In this document: in pieces, positions 1 through 9,384 of the stretch | Position numbering within the stretch: the stretch's first letter is position 1 | How the letters are laid out: every line of letters begins with the position of its first letter | Program-made: the position numbers and the translations under genes | Assembly: GCF_009833495.1 (NCBI RefSeq) | Contig: NZ_WUWG01000003.1 | Location: 620,001 to 684,000, forward strand | Direction of reading: 5' to 3' | Origin: Oceanomicrobium pacificus | Lineage (GTDB): Bacteria; Pseudomonadota; Alphaproteobacteria; Rhodobacterales; Rhodobacteraceae | DNA length: 64,000 nucleotides | The notes under the pieces: generated by a model | What the model was told of the DNA's origin: nothing | The model's input: the letters and a program-made list of their open reading frames with translations, nothing else | Databases searched by the model: none

Positions 1-159
1 GGCCGCACCTTCGGCTGCGTTCTCGACAGCTTCACCGGTCTGTTCGGCGGCGTTCTCAACGGCCTGCGCCGTGTCAGCGGCCGCGTCACCGTGATTGTCG
101 GCGGCAACCGGCATGGCGGCGAGGGTGGCAATTGCGGTGGTCAGAAAGAGGTTCTTCAT
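1..159 (-). CDS. Small secreted Ala/Glu-rich protein, 3' end outside window
   Basis: The first 53 codons are visible, reading from ATG at 157-159 toward the window edge. The start is set by an AAAGGAG ribosome site about 7 bases upstream. Residues 1-20 form a signal peptide (MKNLFLTTAIATLAAMPVAA). Then comes a low-complexity stretch in which the unit ENAAEQTGEAVENAAEG is almost repeated, suggesting an amphipathic or coiled segment. Short secreted proteins with such NAAE/TGEAVE repeats are common in Rhodobacteraceae, often ahead of a second domain, but the rest of this gene is outside the window and the function is unknown. Confidence 0.7.
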   Translation of the reverse strand, partial: MKNLFLTTAIATLAAMPVAADNHGDAAADTAQAVENAAEQTGEAVENAAEGAA

Positions 160-487
160 TGCAAATCTCCTTTGGTCTAACTGGCCCGTTCGGGCATGGC
201 AGACAAACCGGAAATCGGGCCGATCTGTTCCGCAAAAATCGGCAAAATATTTGTGGAACCGGCGCGGCCTCCGCAGCGTTATCGCGCTTCTGCGCAGCCT
301 GTGTTTCACGGGCTGGAGGGATCGTGAATTGACGCGCCAGCGCGGCGCGGCATAGTGGCGGCATACCGGCGGAAGCCTGCCGTCGCGGCGCGGCCCATGA
401 GACGGGGGATTGCCTCGTCTCGTGGCCTGCGATAGCCACAAGGGAAGACCCCGTCCGCGGGGCAGAGGTTACGGAGCAGAAGAGAAC
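160..487. other. Divergent intergenic region
   Basis: This 328-base gap separates the truncated secreted-protein gene (minus) from the L,D-transpeptidase-like gene (plus), so it should hold both promoters. A weak plus-strand sigma70-type candidate is TTGCCT at 410-415, 17 bases, then TAGCCA at 433-438. Downstream of it, CCCCG (449-453) and CGGGG (458-462) could pair as a small hairpin in the leader. GCCCG-TT-CGGGC at 184-195 is a short inverted repeat near the minus-strand gene. I see no convincing coding sequence here. Confidence 0.4.
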
Positions 488-1090
488 ATGTCCGACACGA
501 CACCCAAAGGCGCGTCGAGAATCGCTTCGACGTTCGACCGTCGCCAGATCCTGAAAGCCGGTCTCGCAACCGGTGCGGCGCTGGCCGCGCCGTCCGTGCT
601 GCACGCGCAGCGCGCCGGTCCGGCGGTGGACCGGAAGATTTCCGGTCTGCAGACCCAGAACTGGCAGAACCATTTCAGCTCGCTCGACAATGGCGCGATC
701 CTCTGTGACACGCGCGCCCGGGCGCTGCATTACTGGTCCGCGGATGGCAGCATCTACAAGATCTACCCGACCAGCGTGCCCCTGACGGACAGCCTGACGC
801 GGCGCGGGCGCACGCGCATCGTGCAGAAGCGCGAAGGGCCGGACTGGCGTCCGACCCCCAACATGCTGAAACGGGACCCTACCTTGCCGGCTTATGTCGG
901 CCCGGGGCCGGAAAATCCGCTCGGCACCCATGCGCTTTATCTCAGCTGGGAATATTACCGGATCCACGGCACCAATGACGTGCGCAAGATCGGGCGCCAG
1001 TCCTCCAACGGCTGTATCGGGCTGTTCAACGACCAGATCGCCGAACTGTTCGGCATGGCGCAGGTCGGCACGCAGGTGCTGATGATCTGA
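488..1090 (+). CDS. L,D-transpeptidase (YkuD) family protein with Tat-like signal
   Basis: 200 aa. YkuD-type L,D-transpeptidases join peptidoglycan stem peptides (3-3 cross-links) or attach proteins to them in the periplasm. Residues 18-28 carry a twin-arginine-like motif (DRRQILKAGL) followed by a hydrophobic Ala-rich stretch ending at VLHAQ, so Tat export is likely. The catalytic core is H160 in YRIHGTNDV and C176 in SSNGCIGL, with the family's spacing. The Arg that usually follows the Cys motif (GC-V/I-R) is Gly here. ATG 488 is chosen because the Tat signal starts just after it; an upstream in-frame ATG at 410 adds only an unlikely basic extension. The gene is convergent with the next gene, 7 bases away. 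Confidence 0.85.
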   Translation: MSDTTPKGASRIASTFDRRQILKAGLATGAALAAPSVLHAQRAGPAVDRKISGLQTQNWQNHFSSLDNGAILCDTRARALHYWSADGSIYKIYPTSVPLTDSLTRRGRTRIVQKREGPDWRPTPNMLKRDPTLPAYVGPGPENPLGTHALYLSWEYYRIHGTNDVRKIGRQSSNGCIGLFNDQIAELFGMAQVGTQVLMI

Positions 1091-1097
1091 CTTCCGG

Positions 1098-1529
1098 TCA
1101 GTCCGTGCTGTCTGTCTGCCCGTCATCCGCTTCAGGGGCGGGCAGTTCCGACAGTTTTCGCACCAGCACCATCCGCATGTCCTGCATGGCGAGCAGCAAA
1201 GGTTCGGCCAATGCACGCACATCCTCGGGTCCGGCGCGGGACTGGAGCCATTGCGTGGTTCTGTGGATCTCGTCGGAAAGCCGCCGCGCATCCTCGCTCT
1301 GGTCCGCGGCCACCTGATCGCGCCGCGTCGCGATCCAGGCTTCGATCTCGGCCCGTTCCGCATCCGACAGGTCCGCATCGCCGTGGATCTTGATGTCACC
1401 GTTGCGGATATTGGCATTCGCCACATGGACGAAATCGAGCCGCCGCAGGCGGGCATCATCCTCCACCCGGTAGACGAGCGCGCCGTTCTCGCGGGTCCGG
1501 AAATAGAGGAAGGGCGGGTCCTGCAGCAT
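1098..1529 (-). CDS. Conserved hypothetical protein downstream of aspartate aminotransferase
   Basis: 143 aa, soluble, no signal peptide, and I do not recognise a named domain. The N-terminal half (residues 8-50) is predicted beta-rich with FRTRENGALVYRVED. The C-terminal half is helical and charged (DADLSDAERAEIEAWI, then EIHRTTQWLQ and LLLAMQDMRMVLVRKL), ending in an acidic tail. The start ATG lies four bases after the aminotransferase stop on the same strand, so the two are probably co-transcribed and translationally coupled. I have no basis for assigning a function. Confidence 0.7.
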   Translation of the reverse strand: MLQDPPFLYFRTRENGALVYRVEDDARLRRLDFVHVANANIRNGDIKIHGDADLSDAERAEIEAWIATRRDQVAADQSEDARRLSDEIHRTTQWLQSRAGPEDVRALAEPLLLAMQDMRMVLVRKLSELPAPEADDGQTDSTD

Positions 1530-1533
1530 CCGC

Positions 1534-2790
<1,257 letters not shown>

Positions 2791-2828
2791 TCAAGTTACC
2801 TCTGCCGCGGAGCAGGGAGGGAGCGATC

Positions 2829-3221
2829 ATGCCGACCGAACCAGAGATGGATCTTGAAACCGACTTCGAGGAAGATGTCGCCACGCTGGGGGACCGGATC
2901 ACGGCCGCGCGGCTGCAGGCGGGTCTGGATCAGGCCGGTCTGGCGCAAGCCATCGGCCTCTCGCCCAAAACCATTGCGAACTGGGAGCTGGACCGGACCG
3001 AGCCGCGCGCCAACCGCATGCAGATGCTCGCAGGCGTGCTCAATGTCTCGCTCGGCTGGCTGATGAACGGCACGGCCGGTGACGAGGCTGCTTTGGCACC
3101 GGGGGACGAGACCGACGCCATGCGCGCCGAGATCGAGGCGATCCGGACCCTGCACAAGGAGCTTGGCGACCGGCTGGAGCGCCTGATCCTGCTCGTCGAC
3201 CGGGCGGAGGAGAAGCCGTGA
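2829..3221 (+). CDS. XRE-family helix-turn-helix regulator
   Basis: 130 aa. Residues 20-78 are a lambda-repressor/Cro type HTH (TLGDRITAARLQAGLDQAGL, then LSPKTIANWELDRTEPRANR), followed by NVSLGWLMNG, common in Rhodobacteraceae members of the family. Residues 96-126 form a charged helix with coiled-coil character that could mediate dimerisation. The start has a strong AGGGAGG site. The stop overlaps the GTG start of the VOC-SdhE gene (GTGA), so the regulator and the fusion are one transcriptional unit. Target genes are unknown; autoregulation or control of the divergent aspC is possible but unproven. Confidence 0.82.
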   Translation: MPTEPEMDLETDFEEDVATLGDRITAARLQAGLDQAGLAQAIGLSPKTIANWELDRTEPRANRMQMLAGVLNVSLGWLMNGTAGDEAALAPGDETDAMRAEIEAIRTLHKELGDRLERLILLVDRAEEKP

Positions 3222-3883
3222 CACAACCGTTCCATCTTGCTTTCTTCGTTCGCGATCTGGCTGAGACCCGGGCCTTTTACGGCGGCCTTCTGGGCTGCAC
3301 GCTCGGTCGGTCCACCGACAGCTGGCAGGATTTCGACTTTTTCGGCCACCAGCTGAGCGCCCACCTTGGACCAGTGGCCGAGCGCGCGACCGGCGCCGTG
3401 GATGCGACCGCGGTGCCGATGCCGCATTTCGGCGCGGTTCTCGGCATGGAGGCCTGGGCGCGGCTGGTGCGCCGGCTGGAGGAAGCCGGCGTCGCGTTCC
3501 TGCTCTCGCCCCGGATCCGGTTCGAAGGCGCGCCCGGCGAGCAGGGCACCTTCTTCATCGAGGACCCGTCGGGCAACGCGCTCGAATTCAAGGGTTTCAA
3601 GGACATGGACGGCGTTTTTGCCAATGGCGAGGCGCCGGAAAACAGGCTCAAGCGGATGCGGATGCGCTGCTGGCGGCGCGGCACCAAGGAAATGGACATG
3701 GTGCTGGGGCCCTTCGCCGATGCGGAACTGGCCGGACTGTCGCCGGATGCGCTCGACCAGCTTGATGCGCTTCTGGAAGAGAATGACCAGGATCTCTATG
3801 CGTGGCTGACCCGCCAGAGCGAAGCGCCTGCCGATCATGCGGGCATGCTCGACCGGTTGCGGGCCTTTCACGGTTTCGTTTGA
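3218..3883 (+). CDS. sdhE: VOC (glyoxalase-fold) protein fused to SdhE flavinylation factor
   Basis: 221 aa in one open frame with two complete domains. Residues 1-135 are a vicinal-oxygen-chelate protein: HLAFFVRDL at 6-14, PHFGAVLGM around H70 and GNALEFKGFKDMDGVFA at 119-135, giving H6, H70 and E123 as likely metal ligands. Residues 139-221 are a full SdhE/SDHAF2 (DUF339) domain with its RGxxE signature (R154-G155, E158 in RRGTKEMD). SdhE proteins assist covalent FAD attachment to the succinate dehydrogenase flavoprotein. These are normally separate proteins. GTG start with a GGAGGAG site, overlapping the regulator's stop. At the junction, ATG 3624 is one base out of register with SdhE, so one indel would split the gene. 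ATG 3605 could also serve as an internal SdhE start. Confidence 0.85.
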   Translation: MTQPFHLAFFVRDLAETRAFYGGLLGCTLGRSTDSWQDFDFFGHQLSAHLGPVAERATGAVDATAVPMPHFGAVLGMEAWARLVRRLEEAGVAFLLSPRIRFEGAPGEQGTFFIEDPSGNALEFKGFKDMDGVFANGEAPENRLKRMRMRCWRRGTKEMDMVLGPFADAELAGLSPDALDQLDALLEENDQDLYAWLTRQSEAPADHAGMLDRLRAFHGFV

Positions 3884-3967
3884 GCCAAATTCGCAGAAAA
3901 TCCGCGATCCTTAACCTCCTGTTTCAGAAATGGCGCGAGCCTGTCCTTCCTTAAGAGGGAGGAGCCG

Positions 3968-4540
3968 ATGGCCGCGTCAGCACGTTCCAATGCCGCCTCA
4001 CCGCAGGACCGCGACGATCATGGCGCGGCCGACGGGGCCGCGCCACCTGCGGCGGATGGCCAGCTTCTCGACGATGCGCCGCTGGGGCTGCCCGACTATC
4101 TCGATGCGCTGAGCCTGATCGAGCGGTTGCACCGGCTGTTGCTCGACGTGGTTAAGGATGAGTTCGAACGGCTCGGACAACTCGACATCAATGCCGTGCA
4201 GGCGCTTTTGCTTTTCAATGTCGGCGACAATGAAGTGTCGGCGGGCGAGCTGAAGACCCGCGGCTACTATCAGGGCTCGAACGTGTCCTACAATCTCAAG
4301 AAGCTGGTCGAGAGCGGCTATATGAGCCATGAGCGCTCGGCCGTGGACCGGCGTGCGGTGCGCGTCCGGCTGACGGCCAAGGGTCGCGGGGTGCGCGATA
4401 TTGTTGCCGGACTGTTTGCCCGCCATGCGGTTGGCGTGCAGGGACCGGGCGGTGTGACACCGGCCGAACTATACGGCCTCACCGACAGCCTGCGCCGGAT
4501 CGAACGGTTCTGGGCCTCGGAAATCCGATACATCTACTGA
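3968..4540 (+). CDS. ldtR: LdtR-type MarR family winged-helix regulator
   Basis: 190 aa. A disordered Ala/Asp-rich N-terminus (1-38) precedes a MarR winged helix: helices at 43-85, recognition region RGYYQGSNVSYNLKKLVES (98-116) and wing SAVDRRAVRVRLTAKG (124-139). GYYQGSNVSYNLKKL is characteristic of the alphaproteobacterial LdtR group, reported in rhizobia and Liberibacter to control L,D-transpeptidase and stress/motility genes. Whether it controls the L,D-transpeptidase-like gene at 488 is open. ATG 3968 is preceded by GAGGGAGGAG at ideal spacing. hemA follows 197 bases downstream in the same direction. Confidence 0.85.
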   Translation: MAASARSNAASPQDRDDHGAADGAAPPAADGQLLDDAPLGLPDYLDALSLIERLHRLLLDVVKDEFERLGQLDINAVQALLLFNVGDNEVSAGELKTRGYYQGSNVSYNLKKLVESGYMSHERSAVDRRAVRVRLTAKGRGVRDIVAGLFARHAVGVQGPGGVTPAELYGLTDSLRRIERFWASEIRYIY

Positions 4541-4617
4541 CGGTGCGGCATTGACCCGCGGAGGGTCCGGCTCCGGCACCTATCCGGTGGCGGGTTCGAC
4601 CTGCCGTGGCGCAAAGC

Positions 4618-4631
4618 TTGATCTGCCGCAA
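4618..4631 (+). promoter_or_regulatory. Possible FNR-type box in hemA leader
   Basis: TTGAT-CTGC-CGCAA matches 8 of the 10 conserved positions of the FNR/FnrL box (TTGAT-N4-ATCAA), 106 bases before the hemA ATG. FnrL control of hemA is known in Rhodobacter, which makes the match plausible. The second half-site is degenerate, so this is a weak call. The same leader holds an 8-bp direct repeat ATGCTGCG at 4645-4652 and 4660-4667, and TATAAA at 4703-4708. Confidence 0.3.
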
Positions 4632-4737
4632 GTTCCAAGACAGGATGCTGCGTTAAGCAATGCTGCGGCGTTTTGGTTGGTGCAGGCACCGGTCGGCGCC
4701 GGTATAAACGGCGGCACTTGCCAATCTGAGGATACAT

Positions 4738-5961
4738 ATGGACTACACGGCACATCTGGATCGCGCTTTGAAAGCCCTTCACGATGAAGGCCGGTATCGT
4801 GTGTTCACGGATATCTGTCGCGCCAACGGGTCCTTCCCGCATGCCCGCTGGGAGCCGGAGGGCGAAGAGCCGCGCGACATCACCGTCTGGTGCGGCAACG
4901 ACTATCTGGGCATGGGCCAGCATCCGGTGGTGCTGGAGGCCATGAAAGACGCGATAGATACGGCCGGCGCCGGGTCGGGCGGCACGCGCAATATCTCGGG
5001 CACGACGATCTTCCACCGCGAACTGGAAGCGGAAATTGCAGACCTTCACCAGAAGGAAGCCGCGCTCGTCTTCACCTCGGCCTATATCGCCAACGAGGCG
5101 ACCCTGTCGGTCCTGCCGAAACTCTTTCCGGACGTGGTGATCATTTCCGACAGCCTGAACCACGCTTCGATGATCGAGGGCATCCGCAATGCGCGCTGCG
5201 AGCGCCATATCTGGAAGCACAATGACCTCGACCATTTGCGCGAGCTTCTTCAGTCGATCGATCCGGCCCGTCCGAAGGTGATCGCCTTCGAATCGGTCTA
5301 TTCGATGGATGGCGATTTCGGACCCTTGCGCGAGGTTTGCGATCTGGCCGACGAGTTCGGCGCGCTGACCTATCTCGACGAAGTGCATGCCGTGGGCATG
5401 TACGGGCCGCGCGGCGGCGGGGTCGCTGAACGCGACGGGCTGCTCGACCGGATCGACATTATCAACGGCACGCTCGGCAAGGCGTTCGGCGTCATGGGCG
5501 GCTATATCGCGGCAAGCGCGAAGATGGTCGACGCTGTGCGTTCCTACGCGCCGGGCTTCATCTTCACCACCTCGCTGCCGCCCGCCATCGCGGCCGGCGG
5601 GGCGGCCTCGATCCGGCACCTTAAGCGCGACCAGGCGCTGCGCGATGCTCATCAGGCCGGTGCCAAGGCCTTGAAATTGCGCTTTAAAGCACTTGGCTTG
5701 CCGGTGATGGACAATGACTCGCACATCGTGCCGGTGCTCGTCGGCAACCCGGTCAAATGCAAGATGCTGTCCGACAAGCTCCTGAGCGACTGGGGCGTTT
5801 ATGTCCAGCCGATCAACTTTCCGACCGTGCCCCGCGGCACCGAGCGGCTGCGCTTCACGCCGTCGCCCGTCCACGATGGCAAGATGACCGATCATCTGCT
5901 GCGCGCGATGGACAGCCTGTGGAGCCATTGCGAGTTGAGCCGGAGTGCGCTCGCCTCTTAA
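4738..5961 (+). CDS. hemA: 5-aminolevulinate synthase
   Basis: 407 aa, full length. It condenses succinyl-CoA and glycine to 5-aminolevulinate, the first step of tetrapyrrole synthesis by the C4 (Shemin) route used by alphaproteobacteria. It is an alpha-oxoamine synthase with glycine-rich [10 protein letters not shown] (79-88), [11 protein letters not shown] with the PLP-ring Asp at 214, and the Schiff-base lysine K248 in NGTLGKAFG. The extended C-terminal substrate loop with [16 protein letters not shown] is typical. ATG 4738 lies a few bases after a GAGGATA ribosome site. The gene stands alone with a 197-base leader that may carry regulatory sites, and an HTH/RodZ-like gene starts 138 bases downstream. 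Confidence 0.96.
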   Translation: MDYTAHLDRALKALHDEGRYRVFTDICRANGSFPHARWEPEGEEPRDITVWCGNDYLGMGQHPVVLEAMKDAIDTAGAGSGGTRNISGTTIFHRELEAEIADLHQKEAALVFTSAYIANEATLSVLPKLFPDVVIISDSLNHASMIEGIRNARCERHIWKHNDLDHLRELLQSIDPARPKVIAFESVYSMDGDFGPLREVCDLADEFGALTYLDEVHAVGMYGPRGGGVAERDGLLDRIDIINGTLGKAFGVMGGYIAASAKMVDAVRSYAPGFIFTTSLPPAIAAGGAASIRHLKRDQALRDAHQAGAKALKLRFKALGLPVMDNDSHIVPVLVGNPVKCKMLSDKLLSDWGVYVQPINFPTVPRGTERLRFTPSPVHDGKMTDHLLRAMDSLWSHCELSRSALAS

Positions 5962-6099
5962 CCCTTTGAAATTGAGGGTATCCACAAATCGGCGGAATTC
6001 TGCTACCGTATTGAAAAGCCGGTGGGAAGCGTGAGGCGATTCCACTATCGGTAAAAGAAAAAGGCGGGGCAGTGTGATGAAGGGTCTAGAGGCGGATCC

Positions 6100-7311
6100 A
6101 TGGCGGAGTCCAAACCCATAGCGGAACTTGGTGGATACGACTCGTTTGTCGTGCGGCTCGGGGACGAGTTGCGCGGGGAACGCGCAACGCGCGGTAAATC
6201 GTTGCTGGATGTGCAGAGGGATCTGCGCATCAAGGCGTCCTATATTGCCGCGATCGAGGATTGCGACACATCCGTGTTCCCCAATCCGGGCTTCATTGCC
6301 GGCTATGTCCGTTCCTACGCCCGCTATCTGGGCCTCGATTCCGAAGAGATTTACGGCCGTTTCTGTGCCGAGAGCGGCTTTGACGGGATCAACGCCTCGA
6401 TGGGCGCGAAACCGGTGGCCGCCAAATCGGCCAAGGCACCGGCGCGGGGCGGCAAGGTCAGCGGCCCGGTCACATCGACGCCCTTCGACAATCCGGTGAT
6501 GCGCGGGCTGGAAAGCGGCGGATCGGCCCTGTCGAACCTGTCGCTCGCCGGTGTCGGCTCCGTGGCAGTGCTGGCGCTGGTGATCGCCGGCCTCGGCTTC
6601 GGCGCCTGGACCGTGCTCCAGAACATCCAGCGGGTGCAGCTCGCACCGGTTGACCAGACACCCGACCTGCAAGCCGAACTGGACCTGCCCACAGGCGGGC
6701 AGGGGCCGCTGCCCGGCAGCACGGACGAGGCCCCCGCCGGTCTGGCCGCGCCGACGCCTGTGGCCACGCTCGACACGCTCTACCGTCCGCAAACGCTGGA
6801 GAAGCCGATCTTCGAGCCGCGTGACGGCCCGATCGTCCAGATCGACCCCGACCAGACCGGTGTCTTTGCACCGACCGACCGGATCGTCCGCCTGATCGAA
6901 CAGGCCGAACCCGATCCGATGTCGCGCGAGGTACAGGGCCCGCAGGTGACGGAAAGCCTCGGCCCGCCGAAAGTTGCGGTCTATGCCGAGAAACCGGCCT
7001 GGGTCCGCGTCTATGAGGCAAGCGGCGCGGTTCTGTTCGAGAAAATCCTCGAACAGGGCGAAAGCTACATGCTGCCCGAAGATGTCGAGGCGCCGCTTTT
7101 GCGCGCGGGCAATGCCGGTTCGGTCTATCTGATGGTCGACGGTGTGCCTTACGGCCCGGTCGGGGAAGGAACGCGCGTCGCCAAGCAGGTATCGCTGGCC
7201 GCGCTCGACATTCCGGAAGCCTGGCCGGATGTCACGGTGCCGGAACTGCTTCTGGCCGGCGAGAATCTCGAACCCGCGCAGGACACGGCGCAGGCCCTGT
7301 CCGACAACTGA
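6100..7311 (+). CDS. RodZ-like HTH membrane protein (HTH_25 + DUF4115)
   Basis: 403 aa. Residues 14-90 are a cytoplasmic XRE-like HTH_25 domain (LGDELRGERATRGKSLLDVQ, FPNPGFIAGYVRSYARYLGL). A linker leads to a single transmembrane helix at about 148-172 (LAGVGSVAVLALVIAGLGF). A Pro-rich periplasmic stalk follows, with a C-terminal RodZ-type beta domain (about 290-385, PAWVRVYEASGAVLFEKILE). RodZ proteins link MreB to the envelope elongation machinery. Members with this architecture beside ispG are common in alphaproteobacteria and are often annotated only as HTH proteins, so the cell-shape role is inferred. ispG follows after 119 bases on the same strand. Confidence 0.8.
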   Translation: MAESKPIAELGGYDSFVVRLGDELRGERATRGKSLLDVQRDLRIKASYIAAIEDCDTSVFPNPGFIAGYVRSYARYLGLDSEEIYGRFCAESGFDGINASMGAKPVAAKSAKAPARGGKVSGPVTSTPFDNPVMRGLESGGSALSNLSLAGVGSVAVLALVIAGLGFGAWTVLQNIQRVQLAPVDQTPDLQAELDLPTGGQGPLPGSTDEAPAGLAAPTPVATLDTLYRPQTLEKPIFEPRDGPIVQIDPDQTGVFAPTDRIVRLIEQAEPDPMSREVQGPQVTESLGPPKVAVYAEKPAWVRVYEASGAVLFEKILEQGESYMLPEDVEAPLLRAGNAGSVYLMVDGVPYGPVGEGTRVAKQVSLAALDIPEAWPDVTVPELLLAGENLEPAQDTAQALSDN

Positions 7312-7430
7312 CGCCTTCAGCGGCGCAACCACCAGTGACTTGACGACGCCGGCGGCAACCTGCCTGCGTGACAGACGCCGCCGTGCCGACTATATGAGCC
7401 GGACAGGATGAACGCAGAACGGTATTCGCA

Positions 7431-8564
7431 ATGAGCCTCAACCCCGTCCGCCCCTGGCGCAACATCTACCGCCGCGAGAGCCGCAAGATCCATGTCGGGT
7501 CGGTGCCGGTCGGGGGCGATGCGCCGATTTCGGTCCAGACGATGACGAACACGCTGACCACGGACGTGGCCGCGACCATTGCGCAGGTACAGGCCTGTGC
7601 GGACGCGGGCGCGGATATCGTGCGCGTTTCCTGTCCGGACGAGGCGAGCACCAAGGCCTTGAAGGAAATCGTCGCGGAAAGCCCGGTGCCGATCGTGGCG
7701 GATATCCATTTCCACTATCGCCGCGGTATCGAGGCGGCGGAGGCGGGCGCGGCCTGCCTGCGGATCAACCCCGGCAATATCGGCTCGGCCGACCGCGTGG
7801 CAGAGGTTGTGGCCGCGGCCCGCGATCACGGCTGTTCGATCCGCATCGGCGTCAATGCCGGGTCGCTTGAGAAGCATCTCCTTGAAAAATATGGGGAGCC
7901 CTGTCCCGAAGCGATGATCGAGAGCGGTCTCGACCATATGCGCATCCTGCAGGACCATGATTTCCACGAGTTCAAGATCTCGGTCAAAGCGTCGGACGTG
8001 TTCCTCGCCGCTGCCGCCTATCAGGGGCTGGCAGAGGCCTGCGACGCGCCGATCCATCTGGGTATCACCGAAGCCGGCGGCCTGACGGCCGGCACGATCA
8101 AATCCGCGATCGGGCTCGGCAATCTTCTTTGGATGGGCATCGGAGATACGTTGCGCGTGTCCCTGTCGGCCGATCCGGTCGAGGAGGTGAAGGTCGGATA
8201 CGAGATCCTCAAGGCGCTCGGGCTGCGCCATCGCGGCGTGAACATCATTTCCTGCCCCTCCTGCGCGCGGCAGGGGTTCGACGTGATCCGCACGGTCGAG
8301 AAACTCGAAAAACGGCTGGAACATATCAAGACCCCGATGAGCCTCTCGATCATCGGCTGTGTGGTCAACGGCCCCGGAGAGGCGCTGATGACCGATATCG
8401 GCTTCACCGGTGGTGGCGCGGGGCATGGCATGGTCTATCTCGCCGGCAAGCAGGCACACCGGCTCGACAATGAAAAACTCGTTGATCACATTGTCGAATT
8501 GGTCGAAAAAAAAGCAGAAGAACTAGAGGCAGAGCAGGAGGCGGCGCAAAGCGCGGCGCAATAA
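7431..8564 (+). CDS. ispG: 4-hydroxy-3-methylbut-2-en-1-yl diphosphate synthase
   Basis: 377 aa. It converts MEcPP to HMBPP in the penultimate step of the MEP isoprenoid pathway, using a [4Fe-4S] cluster. The cluster ligands are C275 and C278 in [11 protein letters not shown] and C310 in [10 protein letters not shown], with catalytic-site E317. The N-terminal TIM-barrel part has [12 protein letters not shown] and [11 protein letters not shown]. The C-terminus is a charged Glu/Ala-rich tail ([14 protein letters not shown]) longer than in E. coli. The DUF1499 gene starts only five bases after the stop, suggesting an operon. Confidence 0.96.
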   Translation: MSLNPVRPWRNIYRRESRKIHVGSVPVGGDAPISVQTMTNTLTTDVAATIAQVQACADAGADIVRVSCPDEASTKALKEIVAESPVPIVADIHFHYRRGIEAAEAGAACLRINPGNIGSADRVAEVVAAARDHGCSIRIGVNAGSLEKHLLEKYGEPCPEAMIESGLDHMRILQDHDFHEFKISVKASDVFLAAAAYQGLAEACDAPIHLGITEAGGLTAGTIKSAIGLGNLLWMGIGDTLRVSLSADPVEEVKVGYEILKALGLRHRGVNIISCPSCARQGFDVIRTVEKLEKRLEHIKTPMSLSIIGCVVNGPGEALMTDIGFTGGGAGHGMVYLAGKQAHRLDNEKLVDHIVELVEKKAEELEAEQEAAQSAAQ

Positions 8565-8568
8565 ATCA

Positions 8569-9057
8569 ATGAAGCTGATGATTACGCTGGTGCTGCTTGT
8601 CGCCGTTTTTGTGGCGGGCCTGACCTTTTACCGGATTCAATTTGCCGAGAGTGACCCGGCGGTCTGGCATGTCGATCCGCTGACCGCCTCGCCGCAGCCC
8701 ACCCCGAACGGCTATCGCGTGGCGAGCCCGGAACTGGCCGCGCATCAGCCGGACCAGATCGCACCCGTCTACGGTGCGCCGGCGGCCGTCATCATGCAGG
8801 CGCTTGACGACTATATCCTCGCGCAGAGCAACACCGAGCGGTTGGCCGGATCGGTGGCAGAGAACTGGGCCACCTATATCCAGCGCACGCCGACGCTGAA
8901 ATTTCCCGATTATATCTCGATCAAGGTCATCCCGATCGACGAGAATACGGCCACGGTCGCCATCTTCTCACGCTCGCGTTTCGGCCATGGCGACATGGGC
9001 GTGAACGAGGCCCGCGTGAAAACCTGGCTGGAAAGCATTTCCACGCTCGCTCTCTGA
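8569..9057 (+). CDS. DUF1499 family membrane-anchored protein
   Basis: 162 aa. An N-terminal hydrophobic helix (about 4-20, ITLVLLVAVFVAGLTFY) acts as anchor or uncleaved signal. The C-terminal part matches the DUF1499 pattern: ATYIQRTPTLKFPDYISIKV followed by TVAIFSRSRFGHGDMGVN and RVKTWLESI. DUF1499 proteins are widespread in alphaproteobacteria and plants; their biochemical role is not established as far as I know. The gene is tightly linked to ispG. Its end is 2 bases from the convergent small secreted-protein gene. Confidence 0.8.
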   Translation: MKLMITLVLLVAVFVAGLTFYRIQFAESDPAVWHVDPLTASPQPTPNGYRVASPELAAHQPDQIAPVYGAPAAVIMQALDDYILAQSNTERLAGSVAENWATYIQRTPTLKFPDYISIKVIPIDENTATVAIFSRSRFGHGDMGVNEARVKTWLESISTLAL

Positions 9058-9059
9058 GG

Positions 9060-9305
9060 TCAGGAGGCGAGGCAGCCCTCGGACATGTCGCGCCACATCG
9101 GGTTGTTGAGCGACATTTCGCACCGGGCAAGGAAACTTCGCCCGTCGACCACCATGCACATGACCGTGCCAAGCTCGCGGCGTTCGCCCTCGCGATCCGT
9201 GCAGTAGCAATCGGGCCAGATCGTATCCGCGGTGCCGCCGTCGCTTGCCAGCGCGGGCAGGGCCGCGGTCAGAACGGCCGCGCATATGATCGCACCCGGT
9301 CTCAT
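9060..9305 (-). CDS. Small secreted Cys-containing protein
   Basis: 81 aa. A signal peptide (residues 1-22, MRPGAIICAAVLTAALPALA) precedes a short mature domain with four cysteines, in WPDCYCTDREGERRELG, VMCMVVDGRSFLARCEMS and the C-terminal SEGCLAS. That pattern suggests disulfide bonding in the periplasm. I recognise similar short proteins from Rhodobacteraceae but know no function. ATG 9305 is chosen because it begins the signal peptide; a longer reading to 9446 would run antisense into prfA. The gene is divergent from prfA with a 79-base gap. Confidence 0.72.
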   Translation of the reverse strand: MRPGAIICAAVLTAALPALASDGGTADTIWPDCYCTDREGERRELGTVMCMVVDGRSFLARCEMSLNNPMWRDMSEGCLAS

Positions 9306-9384
9306 GCCGCCACTATAGCGCAGGGGCGGGTTTAGCGCGAGGCTTTCGCTTGACCCGCCCTGTCCGGCAGGCCAAGACAAGGCC

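Noticed and set aside
4534-7332. 932-codon open frame on the minus strand across hemA and the RodZ-like gene
   Set aside because: It is antisense to two well-recognised genes, has a His/Arg/Gly/Gln-biased composition typical of shadow frames in GC-rich DNA, and shows no domain.
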